Part shown: piece by piece, positions 26,951 to 36,550 of the stretch
How the letters are laid out: every line of letters begins with the position of its first letter
Position numbering within the stretch: position 1 is the stretch's first letter
Assembly (NCBI GenBank): GCA_019751875.1
Contig: JAIEMV010000014.1
Coordinates: 29,954-93,953, forward strand
Length of the DNA: 64,000 bases
Direction: 5' to 3'
DNA from: Hyphomicrobium sp.
GTDB taxonomy: Bacteria > Pseudomonadota > Alphaproteobacteria > Rhizobiales > Hyphomicrobiaceae
Made by a program: the position numbers and the translations under genes
Notes under the pieces: generated by a model
Database searches by the model: none
What the model was told of the DNA's origin: nothing
The model's input: the letters and a program-made list of their open reading frames with translations, nothing else

Positions 26951-27645
26951 TGAAACACCGATGTGCGCTTCAAGAGCCGCTGGCTCACTGCCTCCGATGC
27001 GATGACGGCGGTGAGTGCGATGATCACCGAGACCACCGCGAGCCGGATCGTTCCGGCATCGCCGCCGGGCGCCTGCGTGTAGGAGTGGATCGCCAAGGCG
27101 ATGGTCTGAGTTTCGCCGGGGATGTTCGATACGAACGTAATGGTGGCACCGAATTCGCCGAGGGCCTTTGCAAACCCCAGGATAATGCCGACGAGGATGC
27201 CAGGCGCCGCCAGAGGCAGGGTCACTGTGAAGAAGGTGGCGACGGGCCCCGCTCCCAATGTCGAGGCGGCGAATTCGAACCGCCGGTCGACAACCTCGAA
27301 GGACAGCCGGATCGCGCGCAGCATGAGCGGGAATGCCATCACCGCCGCCGCAAGCGCCGCCCCTGTCCAGCGGAATGAAAATGTGATCCCCAGCCAGTCA
27401 TAAAGAAAGCCGCCGATGGGACCTTGCCGCCCGAATGCCACCAGCAGCAGGTACCCCGTCACCACCGGCGGCAGCACCAGAGGCAGATGCAGCACACCAT
27501 TGAGGAGCGTCTTGCCCGGAAACGACCAGCGCGCAAGGGCGTATCCGGCGAGAATGGCAACCGGCAGCGAGCAAAGCGTCGCCGCAACGGCAACCTTCAC
27601 GCTGAGGCCGATGGCCGTCCACTCATCCGGTGTGAAATCGAACAC
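26947..27645 (-). CDS. modB: Molybdate ABC transporter permease
   Basis: The 232-residue inner-membrane permease has five to six spans and the EAA-type loop for ATPase docking (ALGEFGATITF and the preceding AASTLGAGPVATFFTVTLPLA). PLVLPPVVTGYLLL is the hallmark of ModB. It overlaps modC by four bases and lies 12 bases after modA, so modA-modB-modC form one operon. Confidence 0.95.
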   Translation of the reverse strand: MFDFTPDEWTAIGLSVKVAVAATLCSLPVAILAGYALARWSFPGKTLLNGVLHLPLVLPPVVTGYLLLVAFGRQGPIGGFLYDWLGITFSFRWTGAALAAAVMAFPLMLRAIRLSFEVVDRRFEFAASTLGAGPVATFFTVTLPLAAPGILVGIILGFAKALGEFGATITFVSNIPGETQTIALAIHSYTQAPGGDAGTIRLAVVSVIIALTAVIASEAVSQRLLKRTSVFQ

Positions 27646-27657
27646 GCAAACCGCTCC

Positions 27658-28452
27658 TTACTCCGGCACCACGAACCCGTGTGCTGCAAACACCGCGCGT
27701 CCGTCCGGCGATATGAGCCGGGAAATGAATGTTTTGGCATCGGCTGGTGAGGCGGAAGCCTTCGTGACCGCAGCGAGGTAGAGGATGGGCGGGTGAGAAG
27801 CGGCGGGAAACACCGCAACGACTCGCACACGCGCGTCGGCCGCCGCATCCGAACCGTACACGATGCCGAGCGGTGCTTCTCCGCGCGAAACCAGCATCAG
27901 CGCCGCCCGAACGTTATCGGTCTGAGCGAGGTGGCCTGCGATCGCAGCCCAGGCGCCGAGGGTCTCGAGCGCTGCTTTAGCGTACTTCCCCGCGGGGACG
28001 GAGGTCACATCCGCAACCGCGAGACGACCCCCGCCGAGAAGGGCTGCCAGATCCACGCCCGACGAGAGGTCCACGCGCAGCGGACTGTCACGGGGCGCAA
28101 TGAGCACGAGTGTATTTGAGGCAACGACGGTCCGCGTCTCGGGGTGGATGAGATCCTTGCTCGCCAAATAGGTCATCCAGTCTTCATCGGCGCTGATGAA
28201 CACATCGGCGGGAGCGCCTTGCTCGATCTGCCGGGCGAGCGCAGACGATGCGGCCAGTGACACCACCGGCTTTGGTGCGCCATCGGATTCCAGAGCTTTG
28301 CCCGTCGCATCCAGCACGTTTTTGAGGCTTGCGGCGGCAAAGACCGTCACGGGCTTCGTGCCGTTGGCGGGCTCCGCACGCAAGACCGCTGCGCCTGATG
28401 TAAGCGAGACAGCAGCCGCAAGCACGCGGATAACAAGGGTGAGGTGCCGCAT
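27658..28452 (-). CDS. modA: Molybdate-binding periplasmic protein
   Basis: The 264-residue substrate-binding protein has a signal peptide (cleavage near VLRAEP) and the oxyanion-binding segments of ModA: VTVFAAASLKNVLDATGKAL, SLAASSALARQIEQGAPADVFISAD and the C-terminal KTFISRLISPDGRAVFAAHGFVVP. It delivers molybdate or tungstate to ModB/ModC. The start ATG follows GGGGAC. First gene of the operon; a palindrome lies 70-110 bases upstream. Confidence 0.95.
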   Translation of the reverse strand: MRHLTLVIRVLAAAVSLTSGAAVLRAEPANGTKPVTVFAAASLKNVLDATGKALESDGAPKPVVSLAASSALARQIEQGAPADVFISADEDWMTYLASKDLIHPETRTVVASNTLVLIAPRDSPLRVDLSSGVDLAALLGGGRLAVADVTSVPAGKYAKAALETLGAWAAIAGHLAQTDNVRAALMLVSRGEAPLGIVYGSDAAADARVRVVAVFPAASHPPILYLAAVTKASASPADAKTFISRLISPDGRAVFAAHGFVVPE

Positions 28453-28519
28453 CGAGATGTCCCCGGGTTATAGCCGGTTGGATATATCGCAAAGCCGATT
28501 GAACTGCTATTCGCAGCCG

Positions 28520-28561
28520 CGTCAATCATCCCAACTTTGACGATTAAAGTTGCGATTGACG
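28520..28561. promoter_or_regulatory. Long nested palindrome between modA and rmlA
   Basis: Outer arms CGTCAATC (28520-28527) and GATTGACG (28554-28561) enclose inner arms AACTTT (28533-28538) and AAAGTT (28546-28551). Two nested dyads with a common centre suggest an operator for a dimer or two dimers. It sits in the 226-base divergent gap between modA and rmlA. It does not match the ModE consensus I know, so the regulator is unknown. Confidence 0.5.
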
Positions 28562-28678
28562 GACAGCCAGGAGATGAGACCACAAGGACGGGGCGTGTCG
28601 GGGGCACTTGAGCCGGCGAGCGAGGCAGGGGAGCGAGCAGGCCAAGGAGGGCGGGCTCGCATTCGAGACGGGATGGCG

Positions 28679-29557
28679 ATGAACACCAAAGGCATCATAC
28701 TCGCGGGCGGCAGCGGCACACGCCTATATCCGCTGACCTACGCGATCTCCAAGCAGCTGCTGCCCGTCTACGACAAGCCGATGATCTACTATCCGCTCTC
28801 GGTCCTGATGCTCGCCGGGATCCGCGACATCCTCATCATCACCACCCCCCATGATCAGCCGCTCTTTAAGGAACTCCTGGGGAACGGCGCGCCCCTTGGC
28901 ATTTCGATCAGCTACGCCGTGCAGCCGCGCCCGGAAGGTTTGGCGCAAGCTTTCATCATCGGCGCCGATTTCATTGGCAGTGATCCCGTCGCTCTCGTGC
29001 TGGGCGACAATATTTTCCATGGCCATGGCCTGCCGGAATTGCTCACGCATGCGGTCGAGCAGAAAACCGGCGCCAGCGTGTTTGCTTACGAAGTGGCGGA
29101 TCCGGAACGCTACGGCGTGGTCGCCTTCGACGCCCAGGGACGTGCAACGTCGATCGAGGAAAAACCGCCGCAGCCCCAATCGAACTACGCGGTGACAGGG
29201 CTCTATTTCTACGACAACGACGTCGTTCGCATCGCACGCAGCATCACCCCTTCGGCGCGAGGGGAACTCGAAATCACCAGCGTCAATCAGGCTTATCTGG
29301 AGGCCGGCAAACTCAATGTCATCAAGATGGGCCGAGGCTTCGCCTGGCTTGATACGGGAACATTCGACAGCTTGCTTGCAGCCGGCGAATTCGTCTCCAC
29401 GCTCGAACAGCGCCAGAGTCTGAAGATCTGCTGCCCCGAGGAGATCGCGTTGCGCCAGGGCTTTACGACTTTGGAAAAGATGGCCCCTTGGCTCGATCGC
29501 CTCGGCAAATCTGCCTACGGCGACTATATCCGCCGCATCGCATCAAGATTGGACTAG
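28679..29557 (+). CDS. rmlA: Glucose-1-phosphate thymidylyltransferase
   Basis: RmlA (RfbA) makes dTDP-glucose, the first step to dTDP-rhamnose for surface polysaccharides. The 292-residue protein has the nucleotidyltransferase signature [20 protein letters not shown], the metal Asp in VLGDNIFHG and the sugar-binding [20 protein letters not shown]. Start at [11 protein letters not shown]; a start two codons earlier is equally possible. No rmlB, rmlC or rmlD genes are in the window, so the pathway genes are dispersed. Confidence 0.95.
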   Translation: MNTKGIILAGGSGTRLYPLTYAISKQLLPVYDKPMIYYPLSVLMLAGIRDILIITTPHDQPLFKELLGNGAPLGISISYAVQPRPEGLAQAFIIGADFIGSDPVALVLGDNIFHGHGLPELLTHAVEQKTGASVFAYEVADPERYGVVAFDAQGRATSIEEKPPQPQSNYAVTGLYFYDNDVVRIARSITPSARGELEITSVNQAYLEAGKLNVIKMGRGFAWLDTGTFDSLLAAGEFVSTLEQRQSLKICCPEEIALRQGFTTLEKMAPWLDRLGKSAYGDYIRRIASRLD

Positions 29558-29558
29558 A

Positions 29559-30068
29559 TCACACCCGCACGGCGCTGAGCGTCAACTCTAGGATTGTCAG
29601 TGCTGCGTTGCCCGGCAACTGATCGGCGCCCGCTGGCGGCAGCAGCGAAACGGCGCCATTTGCACTGATGAGCGCCTGTTCAAATCCGCGCCGAACATTG
29701 GCGCCCGGCGGTTCAGTGCGCGTGAATATCCCGCTGAGGTCTTCCGCCGATAAACCGGCCGGGCCATGTACGAGCCAGATATAAACCCGCTTCTCTCCTC
29801 CGCTCTCTTCCGGAAGCTGTCCGCCCGACTGTCCAATCGTGCCGGTGAACTTTGATGCGGTGCCTGTGGACGGCTCGAAGGTGCAGGACACTTCGTGCTT
29901 GCTGGCCGACTCCCGCGATGCAGGAGCCTTCTCTTTGGCTTCGGCCGTACAACTCAGTCGACCAGCAAGGGCTCGGTCGCTCTGGGCATGGACAGCGGGC
30001 GCGAATATCCCCAGAACGAGGACGGCAAGAAGACGCTGGATCCGTAAGGATGTCTGGGAAACTGTCAT
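29559..30068 (-). CDS. DUF992-like exported protein
   Basis: The 169-residue protein starts after GGAG and has a signal peptide cleaved near AVHAQS. The mature part shows the DUF992 layout: AGRLSCTAEA, then HEVSCTFEPSTGTASKFTGTIGQSGG, then a hydrophobic IWLVHGPAG and a glycine-rich end. Two conserved cysteines likely form a disulfide. DUF992 proteins are small periplasmic proteins of unknown function common in Hyphomicrobiales. Its stop is one base from that of the convergent rmlA. Confidence 0.8.
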   Translation of the reverse strand: MTVSQTSLRIQRLLAVLVLGIFAPAVHAQSDRALAGRLSCTAEAKEKAPASRESASKHEVSCTFEPSTGTASKFTGTIGQSGGQLPEESGGEKRVYIWLVHGPAGLSAEDLSGIFTRTEPPGANVRRGFEQALISANGAVSLLPPAGADQLPGNAALTILELTLSAVRV

Positions 30069-30174
30069 CACGCCATACTCCGTTGCGGGCGAGAGCAACC
30101 AACGGCAAAGGTGATGGTTCCGCTGAGCCCCGCGACGGACGAAGACGTAGATTGTGGAATGGTTGGGCTTGGAA

Positions 30175-30249
30175 TGGTGGGCGGTGCAGGGATTGAACCT
30201 GCGACCCCACCCGTGTGAAGGGTGTGCTCTACCGCTGAGCTAACCGCCC
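30175..30249 (-). tRNA. tRNA-Val (anticodon CAC)
   Basis: The minus strand folds as a full cloverleaf: acceptor GGGCGGT/ACCGCCC, D arm GCTC/GAGC, anticodon stem CACCC/GGGTG with loop TTCACAC (anticodon CAC, reading GTG), T arm GCAGG/CCTGC with TTCAATC loop, and an encoded CCA end (complement of 30175-30177). Length is 75 including CCA. Confidence 0.97.
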
Positions 30250-30354
30250 GGCCACCATCACGTTTGGCCCACCGCGCAGGCGCCGGACCCTCCGAGAGGC
30301 GCCGTTATGGAGAGCGTGCGCCAGGGTGTCAAGCGGACGCCGGCACGGGCGTCG

Positions 30355-30582
30355 TCAGCGCGCCCTGCGCAGAACAAAGCGGAACACGCCGCCGTCCTCG
30401 CCCTCTTCGATAAGGTCGTGACCGGTCGTCCGGGCGAAAACAATGAAGTCCTCCCGCGAGCCGGGATCGGTTGCTAGAACCTCCAGCGTGCCCCCGACCG
30501 CCACGCTGCCGATCGCCTTTTTGGCTTTGAGGATCGGCAACGGGCACGTGAGTCCTCGCGTATCGAGCGTCTTGTCGGCCAT
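30355..30582 (-). CDS. TusA/SirA-family sulfurtransferase
   Basis: The 75-residue protein carries the TusA motif TRGLTCPLPILKAKKAI with Cys13, the sulfur-carrying residue, and the later DPGSREDFIVFARTTGHDLIEE. Family members relay persulfide sulfur for tRNA thiolation, molybdenum cofactor synthesis or sulfur oxidation. No partner genes are adjacent, so the pathway is undecided. It is 105 bases upstream of tRNA-Val on the same strand. Confidence 0.92.
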   Translation of the reverse strand: MADKTLDTRGLTCPLPILKAKKAIGSVAVGGTLEVLATDPGSREDFIVFARTTGHDLIEEGEDGGVFRFVLRRAR

Positions 30583-30839
30583 TTCTTATCGAGTTCCCGA
30601 ACCACATCTCACACGCGCATCAGTGTGCTCAGCTATTAGATTGAACGACTTAGGCGCTCAAGCGGAGCCCTTGCCCGCGCCTCGTAGCAGATGTCAAGCT
30701 AGCGCCACTTTGCCGCTGATTCTTCGATGGATGGGTGCGTTGAGGATTTGGTTTCGGGGGCGAAGCGGATAGGGTGCGCGCCGGGGGGCCGGCATTCGAC
30801 CGCAAAGACCAAATATGGCGGCCCAGAGGGAAAATTGAC

Positions 30840-33176
30840 ATGGCATCCGGGGACGCGCCGCGCCGCTCCTTTCTGTTTTCGTTCGGGATCGACAGGCTCG
30901 GCCTCGTGGCGCTGAAAGCGCCCCGCCTGTCCGCCCTTCTGATCGCACTTCTGACCGTCGCGGCCGTCTTCGGCGTGATGAGCTTGCGCGTTGATGATAG
31001 TCTTTCGGAACTCTTCCGCACCGACACCCGGGAATTTCGGCAGTACGAGGAAATCGACCGTAGGTTTCCCTCCAGCGAATACGACGTGCTGATTGCCGTG
31101 GATGGCAAGGGATTGCTGACGCGCGCAGGTCTCATCTCATTGCAGAATGCCATCGTCGAATTGCAATTGACCGACGGTGTGGGCGGGCTCGTATCCATGC
31201 TGTCGGCGCGCGCCAAGCCAGACGCAACCGGCTATGCCGCACCCGTCGTGCCTGATGTGCTGCCCGAGGAGGGTCCGGCCTTCGACGCCATGCTCGCCGA
31301 GTTGAAGTCGAACGATATCGTCAAAGGCAAGTTCATCTCCGAAGACGGCGAACTCGCTTTGATCGTGATTTCGCTGGACCGCAAAGTGGTTGAGGAGCAG
31401 TCAGCGCGCACGGTTATCGGCGGCATCCAGGCCGTCGTCGATAAGGAACTCGAAGGCACGGGATTGACGGCCAAGCTCACTGGCGCGCCGGTGATGCAAC
31501 TCGAGATCCGCAACGCGGTCGAACGCGATCGATTCATCTATAACGGCCTTGGCTTTCTGGCGGGCCTCGTCGTCGCCTACCTTTTCTTCCGACGCATCTC
31601 GCTGACGCTCATTGCCGTCCTCGGTCCGACCATCGCGATCCTCTGGACACTCGGCGTGCTCGGCGGCCTCGATTACCGCCTGAACCTGTTCGTCAACGTC
31701 ATCACGCCGTTGATCCTGGTCTCGGGATTCTCCGACAGCATGCATCTCGTATTCTCCATCCGGCGCGATATTCTTGCCGGTGTACCGCGCATTGACGCGG
31801 CGAGAAATGCCGTCCTCGACGTGGCGCCCGCGTGCCTGCTGACGGCCATGAACGCCGGACTTGCGCTGCTTTCATTCCAATTCGCCGACAGCGCGCTGAT
31901 CCGCACCTTCGGACAGGCCGCGCTCCTTGCCGTGGCGATTTCGTACATCGCCGTGGCCGTCGTCGTGCCGACGCTGGCCGCCCTGCTGATCCAGCCCGAA
32001 AAGGAAACCATCCCAGACATCAAGGAACACGACACCGGCGGAGTGGGCGTGCTGCAGCGCATGACGGAACGCACGATCGCGTTCGTGATCTCGTTCCCGT
32101 TGTTGTTTACCGCGCTGGGCCTGGCCGCAGTGGTCTCCACCGGCTGGGCTTACGCGCAACTCACGCCAATGTACCGCCTCGCCGACCAGGTGCCGGACAA
32201 GGAGCAGGCGCTCGCCGCAACCGCCAAACTCGATCAGAAGCTCACCGGCGCCAATCCGGTGCACGTGATGATCCAGTGGAACAAGGACAGCGGCATCGGT
32301 CTCTATGACGTAGCCACGCTCTCGGTTATCGCCCGTGCTCATGAGGTGTTGGAAAAGGAAGCGGGCCTCGGCAATGTGTGGTCGCTGGAGAGCCTGCGCC
32401 GCTGGCTCGCCGAAGCCGGCGACGCCAGGGTCGAGACGATCAAGAGCTATGTCGATATCCTGCCCAAGCACCTCGTGCACCGCTTTATCGACGAGAGCGA
32501 GAGCGCCGTGCTCGTCACCGCGCGCCTGCCCGACATCGACGCCAGCCAGATCCTCCCTATCGTGGAAAAGATCGACAGGGCGCTCGAGCCGATGCGCAAG
32601 GAGAACGCCGCCTATCAGATCAGCGTGACCGGCCTGCCGGCGATCGCCGCCCGCAACTCCGCCAAGCTCATCAGCGAAATGAACTGGGGCTTGGTCGGGG
32701 ATATCTTTGTCATCTTCATTTTCCTCGGGATCGCACTGAGGTCGGTGATGGCGGGCGTGTCGAGCGCGCTGCCGTCGCTGTTCCCGATCTTCGCGACCGG
32801 CGCGCTGCTCTGGGTCACCGGACAGGGGATGCAGTTCGCCTCCATCATGGCGCTGACGGTCGCCTTCTCACTTGCGATCGACTCCACGATCCACTTCCTC
32901 AATCGGTTCCGCTTGGAAGAGGAGCGCATCGGCCCCGGACAATACTCCGCGCACAAGGCTCTGATGCAGACGGCGCATCATATCGGCCCGGCGGTCGTTC
33001 TGACGACGATCGTGCTGGCACTGGGCCTCGGCGTCACGATGCTCTCACACCTGCCATCGCTGCGCCTCTTCGGCCAGCTCGCCGGTATCTGCCTTGCTGC
33101 CTCGCTCATTGGGCAGCTCATCATTCTTCCAGCGACGATTGCGCTGTTCCGGCGCTACTTCCCGCTCAGACGCTGA
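30840..33176 (+). CDS. RND/MMPL-family exporter
   Basis: The 778-residue protein has about 12 membrane spans in two halves, each a span followed by a large periplasmic loop and five spans, as in the MMPL branch of the RND superfamily. The loop after span 1 contains VDDSLSELFRTD; the intramembrane GFSDSMHLVFSI and AFSLAIDSTIHFLNRF segments carry the Asp residues of the proton relay. Relatives include hopanoid exporters (HpnN) and lipid exporters, but this protein is shorter and no hopanoid genes are near. Substrate unknown. Start chosen at MASGDAPRRS; the frame is open 22 codons further upstream. Confidence 0.88.
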   Translation: MASGDAPRRSFLFSFGIDRLGLVALKAPRLSALLIALLTVAAVFGVMSLRVDDSLSELFRTDTREFRQYEEIDRRFPSSEYDVLIAVDGKGLLTRAGLISLQNAIVELQLTDGVGGLVSMLSARAKPDATGYAAPVVPDVLPEEGPAFDAMLAELKSNDIVKGKFISEDGELALIVISLDRKVVEEQSARTVIGGIQAVVDKELEGTGLTAKLTGAPVMQLEIRNAVERDRFIYNGLGFLAGLVVAYLFFRRISLTLIAVLGPTIAILWTLGVLGGLDYRLNLFVNVITPLILVSGFSDSMHLVFSIRRDILAGVPRIDAARNAVLDVAPACLLTAMNAGLALLSFQFADSALIRTFGQAALLAVAISYIAVAVVVPTLAALLIQPEKETIPDIKEHDTGGVGVLQRMTERTIAFVISFPLLFTALGLAAVVSTGWAYAQLTPMYRLADQVPDKEQALAATAKLDQKLTGANPVHVMIQWNKDSGIGLYDVATLSVIARAHEVLEKEAGLGNVWSLESLRRWLAEAGDARVETIKSYVDILPKHLVHRFIDESESAVLVTARLPDIDASQILPIVEKIDRALEPMRKENAAYQISVTGLPAIAARNSAKLISEMNWGLVGDIFVIFIFLGIALRSVMAGVSSALPSLFPIFATGALLWVTGQGMQFASIMALTVAFSLAIDSTIHFLNRFRLEEERIGPGQYSAHKALMQTAHHIGPAVVLTTIVLALGLGVTMLSHLPSLRLFGQLAGICLAASLIGQLIILPATIALFRRYFPLRR

Positions 33177-33188
33177 TGTCCAGACGAT

Positions 33189-33530
33189 CTACCACTGCCT
33201 GAAGAGGATCGCGCCGCGATCCCAACTGCGAAAAGGATATCCCCGGCGCGACACGTAGGGATAGCCGTCGAAGGCCGTCGAATAATAGTACGGTGAATCG
33301 AGATAATAGGGCCGATAGAGGTGGCGACGGTGCAAGCGATAGCGGCGATCGCGCCAAGCCCAACGACTGTATTTCCGTTGTCTCGCGTTCACCTCGGTCA
33401 CCGCGCTCAAGTCTTTTTTCTGCGACTGAATCGACCGAGCCAAGGCGTCGAAGGGCGTTGCTTCGGCTGGCGCGGTCAATACGAAAAGGCCCATGAGAGC
33501 CGCGGCACCGGGGATAGGACCGGGTTTCAT
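33189..33530 (-). CDS. Small exported Tyr/Arg-rich protein
   Basis: The 113-residue protein has a signal peptide (MKPGPIPGAAALMGLFVLT, cleavage near APAEA) after an AGAGGA site. The mature part is basic and rich in Tyr and Arg, in clusters such as RRYRLHRRHLYRPYYLD and PYYYST. Such composition suggests binding to an acidic surface polymer, but no family is recognised. It converges with the RND gene with 12 bases between. An inverted repeat lies 26 bases upstream of its start. Confidence 0.65.
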   Translation of the reverse strand: MKPGPIPGAAALMGLFVLTAPAEATPFDALARSIQSQKKDLSAVTEVNARQRKYSRWAWRDRRYRLHRRHLYRPYYLDSPYYYSTAFDGYPYVSRRGYPFRSWDRGAILFRQW

Positions 33531-33555
33531 GCCATTTCCTCTGATTGATGAAAAC

Positions 33556-33575
33556 GAACGTCCTCCATGACGTTC
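33556..33575. promoter_or_regulatory. Inverted repeat GAACGTC-N6-GACGTTC
   Basis: A perfect seven-base inverted repeat with a six-base centre lies 26 bases upstream of the Tyr/Arg-rich protein gene, overlapping where its promoter or ribosome-loading region should be. It is not the GTTC-N7-GTTC direct repeat of the LexA box. A repressor site is plausible; the regulator is unknown. Confidence 0.35.
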
Positions 33576-33756
33576 AATCTGCGCGCGCCGGTGCCGCCCA
33601 TGCAAGCCCAAACATCTCATGAGCACGACCGTGAAAGATCGCTAGAAATCAAACCCCTGTTCCCCTCGTGACAGCGCTGCCTGCGGCTCGGCCGTACAGT
33701 CTGCCCATCGAGACTGAACCGGCCGAGGAACGGCCTCACAAAAAAGGGGACATCCC

Positions 33757-34011
33757 ATGCTGAAGACAATCACCAAGCCCGCCACCCTGATCCTGGCGCT
33801 CGCAGCCGGCGCCCTGGCGACCGCCCCCGCAGAAGCGGGCGGACGCGGCAAGGAATACTTTTCGCAAACCTACGTGATGAATAAGCCGATGCACGGCTAC
33901 GAAGGCCGCGCCGGGGACTACTACTGCAGCTACGTTCGCATCCCCGTGCACAAGATGATCAACGGCCGCATGAAGGTTGTTGCCTGGACACTTCAGCAGC
34001 ACTGCTACTGA
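33757..34011 (+). CDS. Small exported protein with C-terminal Cys-Tyr
   Basis: The 84-residue protein has a signal peptide (cleavage near APAEAG) and a short mature part with two cysteines, GDYYCSYVRIPVHKM and the terminal LQQHCY, probably disulfide-bonded. An AAAGGGGA stretch precedes the ATG and a strong hairpin follows the stop, so it is very likely expressed as a single-gene transcript. No family recognised. Confidence 0.65.
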   Translation: MLKTITKPATLILALAAGALATAPAEAGGRGKEYFSQTYVMNKPMHGYEGRAGDYYCSYVRIPVHKMINGRMKVVAWTLQQHCY

Positions 34012-34041
34012 TTGCGTCTTTCCCCCGCCGCTTCTCCCAAG

Positions 34042-34080
34042 CACGGCAGGCCCCGGATGGCTCGAGCGTCCGGGGCCGTG
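34042..34080 (+). terminator. Terminator-like hairpin
   Basis: GGCCCCGGA (34049-34057) pairs with TCCGGGGCC (34069-34077), with CACGG/CCGTG able to extend the base. A short T-containing tail (TCGTTTC) follows. It lies 30 bases after the small exported protein gene and probably ends its transcript; the weak T-run lowers confidence. Confidence 0.6.
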
Positions 34081-34145
34081 TCGTTTCAGGAGGCGGATGA
34101 CGGCGCAGCGCGCGGTGAATATCAAGCGGGTCTAGTGATTGGCCC

Positions 34146-34805
34146 TCACCAATCCTGCCGCCACAGCGGCAACGCCATCGCACCGTTCGGAATGGTCACG
34201 GTGCCGCGCTTGTCGATGCCGCCGTTGACGCCGAGTTCACCGGCGAACCTGTTCACGATGTCGGCCTTGAGACCCACACTTGCATCCCCCGCGAATTGGA
34301 GCGCGTATTCGAACCGCCCCACCGCCAGCCGCACGATCTGAAACTGATTGCGGTTCTGATCGTTCTTCGGGTTCGCAGATCCGAGGCACTTGCGCCTTAG
34401 CGCGATGAGCTTGGCCTCGTCGTACTCGTAGACCGTGCCCGTGAACGTCAGGTTCACGCCTGTGACGTACTGGCCCTTGAACGCCGCGTTGAGGATGTTC
34501 GCCCAGCCGGCGGACAGTCCGAACGATTTCTGATCGTGCGAGGTGAACGTGGCGCCGTCGAGCACTTGCGCAAACCCGTCCTCGTCGAACTTGGCGCGGC
34601 AGCGCACCATGTTCACCTTCAAGAGACGATCGCCGGTGCGTTGGAACGTCCGCTTGTCGAGGTACCCGCGCGCGACGGTGCCGGGCGTGTAGTACGCGAG
34701 CGGCGGCGACATGCGGATGACGTTGAGATTGTCGAAGATGGAATCGGCGGCAGCCTGCCCCGTGGACCCGAGTAACATCGCACAAACGAAACGCAACCGG
34801 CGCAT
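34146..34805 (-). CDS. Hypothetical exported protein
   Basis: The 219-residue protein starts at the ATG after GGGGAGA and has a signal peptide cleaved near GQAAADS. The mature sequence is beta-rich in appearance (GVNLTFTGTVYEYDEAKL, NQFQIVRLAVGRFEYALQF) with Cys residues in VRCRAKFDED and RRKCLGSA. There is no lipobox or membrane segment. No family recognised. It is upstream of hairpin array 3. Confidence 0.65.
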   Translation of the reverse strand: MRRLRFVCAMLLGSTGQAAADSIFDNLNVIRMSPPLAYYTPGTVARGYLDKRTFQRTGDRLLKVNMVRCRAKFDEDGFAQVLDGATFTSHDQKSFGLSAGWANILNAAFKGQYVTGVNLTFTGTVYEYDEAKLIALRRKCLGSANPKNDQNRNQFQIVRLAVGRFEYALQFAGDASVGLKADIVNRFAGELGVNGGIDKRGTVTIPNGAMALPLWRQDW

Positions 34806-34923
34806 GACGTCTCCCCGCACACAACGGCATCAATTTATCCGGCCCGAGGGCTCAGGGAGAAGCGGGAGCGACGGGTCTCGTTGCGAATGCGCGGCCTGAT
34901 GTGACATCCGTACAGCAGTCACC

Positions 34924-35082
34924 GCGCACGGCGGCCGGCTCCCCGATAGGGGAGTCGCCGTGCGCAAGCAAAAACCCCGGCCGGCTCCCCGATAGGGGAG
35001 TCGCCGTGCGCGGCTTAAAGAGCGGCCGGCTCCCCACACCGCGCACGGCGGCCGGCTCCCCGATAGGGGAGTCGCCGTGCGC
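34924..35082. repeat. Bipartite hairpin array 3 (two full, two truncated units)
   Basis: Full units at 34924-34965 and 35041-35082 have outer arms GCGCACGGCG and CGCCGTGCGC, bulge GCCGG opposite T, inner arms CTCCCC/GGGGAG and loop GATA. A third copy (34980-35011) has lost its left outer arm, and a fourth (from 35022) stops after the left inner arm. The last full unit ends two bases from the gltA stop, so gltA transcripts should contain it. Confidence 0.88.
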
Positions 35083-35084
35083 AA

Positions 35085-36395
35085 CTAAAGAGGAAACTCG
35101 CGGCGTGCCGGCCCGACATACAGCTGCCGCGGACGGCCGATCCGCTGCTCGGGGTCTTCGATCATCTCGCGCCACTGGGCAATCCAGCCGACCGTGCGTG
35201 CGACAGCAAAGAGAACCGTGAACATTTCAACCGGGAAGCCGATCGCCCGCAGCGTGATGCCAGAATAGAAATCGATGTTCGGATAAAGCTTCTTGGACAC
35301 GAAGTATTCGTCCTGCAGCGCGATCCGCTCCAATTCCATCGCCACTTTCAGCAGGGGATCGTCGCGCTTGTCGAGCGCATCGAGCACCTCATGGCAGGTC
35401 TTCTGCATGACCTTCGCGCGCGGATCATAATTCTTGTAGACGCGATGCCCGAAGCCCATGAGGCGGAAGCCGGACGATTTGTCTTTTGCCTTGGCGATGT
35501 ATTCCGGAATGCGATCGACGGTGCCGATTTCCGACAGCATGGTGAGCGCGGCTTCGTTGGCGCCGCCGTGCGCCGGACCCCACAGGCACGCGATTCCAGA
35601 GGCGATACAGGCGAACGGATTGGCCCCGGACGAACCCGCAAGACGCACCGTCGAGGTCGAGGCGTTCTGCTCGTGATCCGCATGCAGGATGAAGATGCGG
35701 TCGAGGGCGCGCGCCACCACCGGATTGACGATGTAGGGCTCGCACGGGACGGCGAAGCACATCTGCAAGAAGTTCGACGTGTAGTCGAGATCATTGCGCG
35801 GATAGATGAAGGGATGGCCGATCGAATACTTGTAGGCCATGGCCGCGATCGTCGGCATCTTGGCGATCATGCGGTTCGTCGCAATGCGCCGGTGCTCGGG
35901 GTTCGTGATGTCGGTAGAGTCGTGATAGAATGCCGACAGCGCACCCACCACGCCGACCATGACCGCCATCGGATGGGCGTCACGGCGGAAGCCGGTGTAG
36001 AAGCGCGTCATCTGTTCGTGCACCATCGTATGATTGGTGATGGTGCGGCGAAACTCGCGGAACTGCTCATTGGTCGGGAGTTCGCCGTTGAGCAGCAGAT
36101 AGCAGGTGGCGAGGAAGTTCGAATTCTCGGCGATCTGCTCGATCGGGTAGCCGCGGTAGAGCAACTCCCCCTTATCGCCATCGATGAACGTGATCTTCGA
36201 CGCGCAGTTGGCGGTCGAGGTGAACCCCGGATCGTAGGAAAAGCACCCGGTGTCCTTGTACAGCTTGCCGATGTCCATGACCGACGGCCCGATGGTGCCG
36301 TGGCGGAGCGGGAAGTCGGTCGGCTTGCCCTGGTAGGTGAGCGTCGCGACGTCATCGCTGGTACCTGGAGTGGGGGGCTGCTCCTGGATCGTCAT
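35085..36395 (-). CDS. gltA: Citrate synthase
   Basis: GltA condenses acetyl-CoA with oxaloacetate to start the TCA cycle. The 436-residue protein is the hexameric type I form, with the active-site stretches [38 protein letters not shown] and the catalytic Asp in [10 protein letters not shown]. The zinc-binding N-terminal region of Gram-negative enzymes is present. The ATG follows AAGGAGAG; an open frame continues upstream but lacks similarity. It is downstream of gltX with 155 bases between and probably has its own promoter. Confidence 0.97.
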   Translation of the reverse strand: MTIQEQPPTPGTSDDVATLTYQGKPTDFPLRHGTIGPSVMDIGKLYKDTGCFSYDPGFTSTANCASKITFIDGDKGELLYRGYPIEQIAENSNFLATCYLLLNGELPTNEQFREFRRTITNHTMVHEQMTRFYTGFRRDAHPMAVMVGVVGALSAFYHDSTDITNPEHRRIATNRMIAKMPTIAAMAYKYSIGHPFIYPRNDLDYTSNFLQMCFAVPCEPYIVNPVVARALDRIFILHADHEQNASTSTVRLAGSSGANPFACIASGIACLWGPAHGGANEAALTMLSEIGTVDRIPEYIAKAKDKSSGFRLMGFGHRVYKNYDPRAKVMQKTCHEVLDALDKRDDPLLKVAMELERIALQDEYFVSKKLYPNIDFYSGITLRAIGFPVEMFTVLFAVARTVGWIAQWREMIEDPEQRIGRPRQLYVGPARREFPL

Positions 36396-36550
36396 GGGTG
36401 GTCTCTCCTTCAGCCGTGAAAAGCAGGCACGGCCGTAGCTCGATGCGACAATGCTGCACTGCGCAACATCATATCGCGACTGCACATCGTTGGCCAATGC
36501 TGCCTAAGACGTAGCCTGCCCGGAAATCAGGCGTTCTGTCGCCGTGGAGG

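Noticed and set aside
35391..36419. 342-residue frame antisense to gltA
   Set aside because: Shadow frame; gltA is certain.
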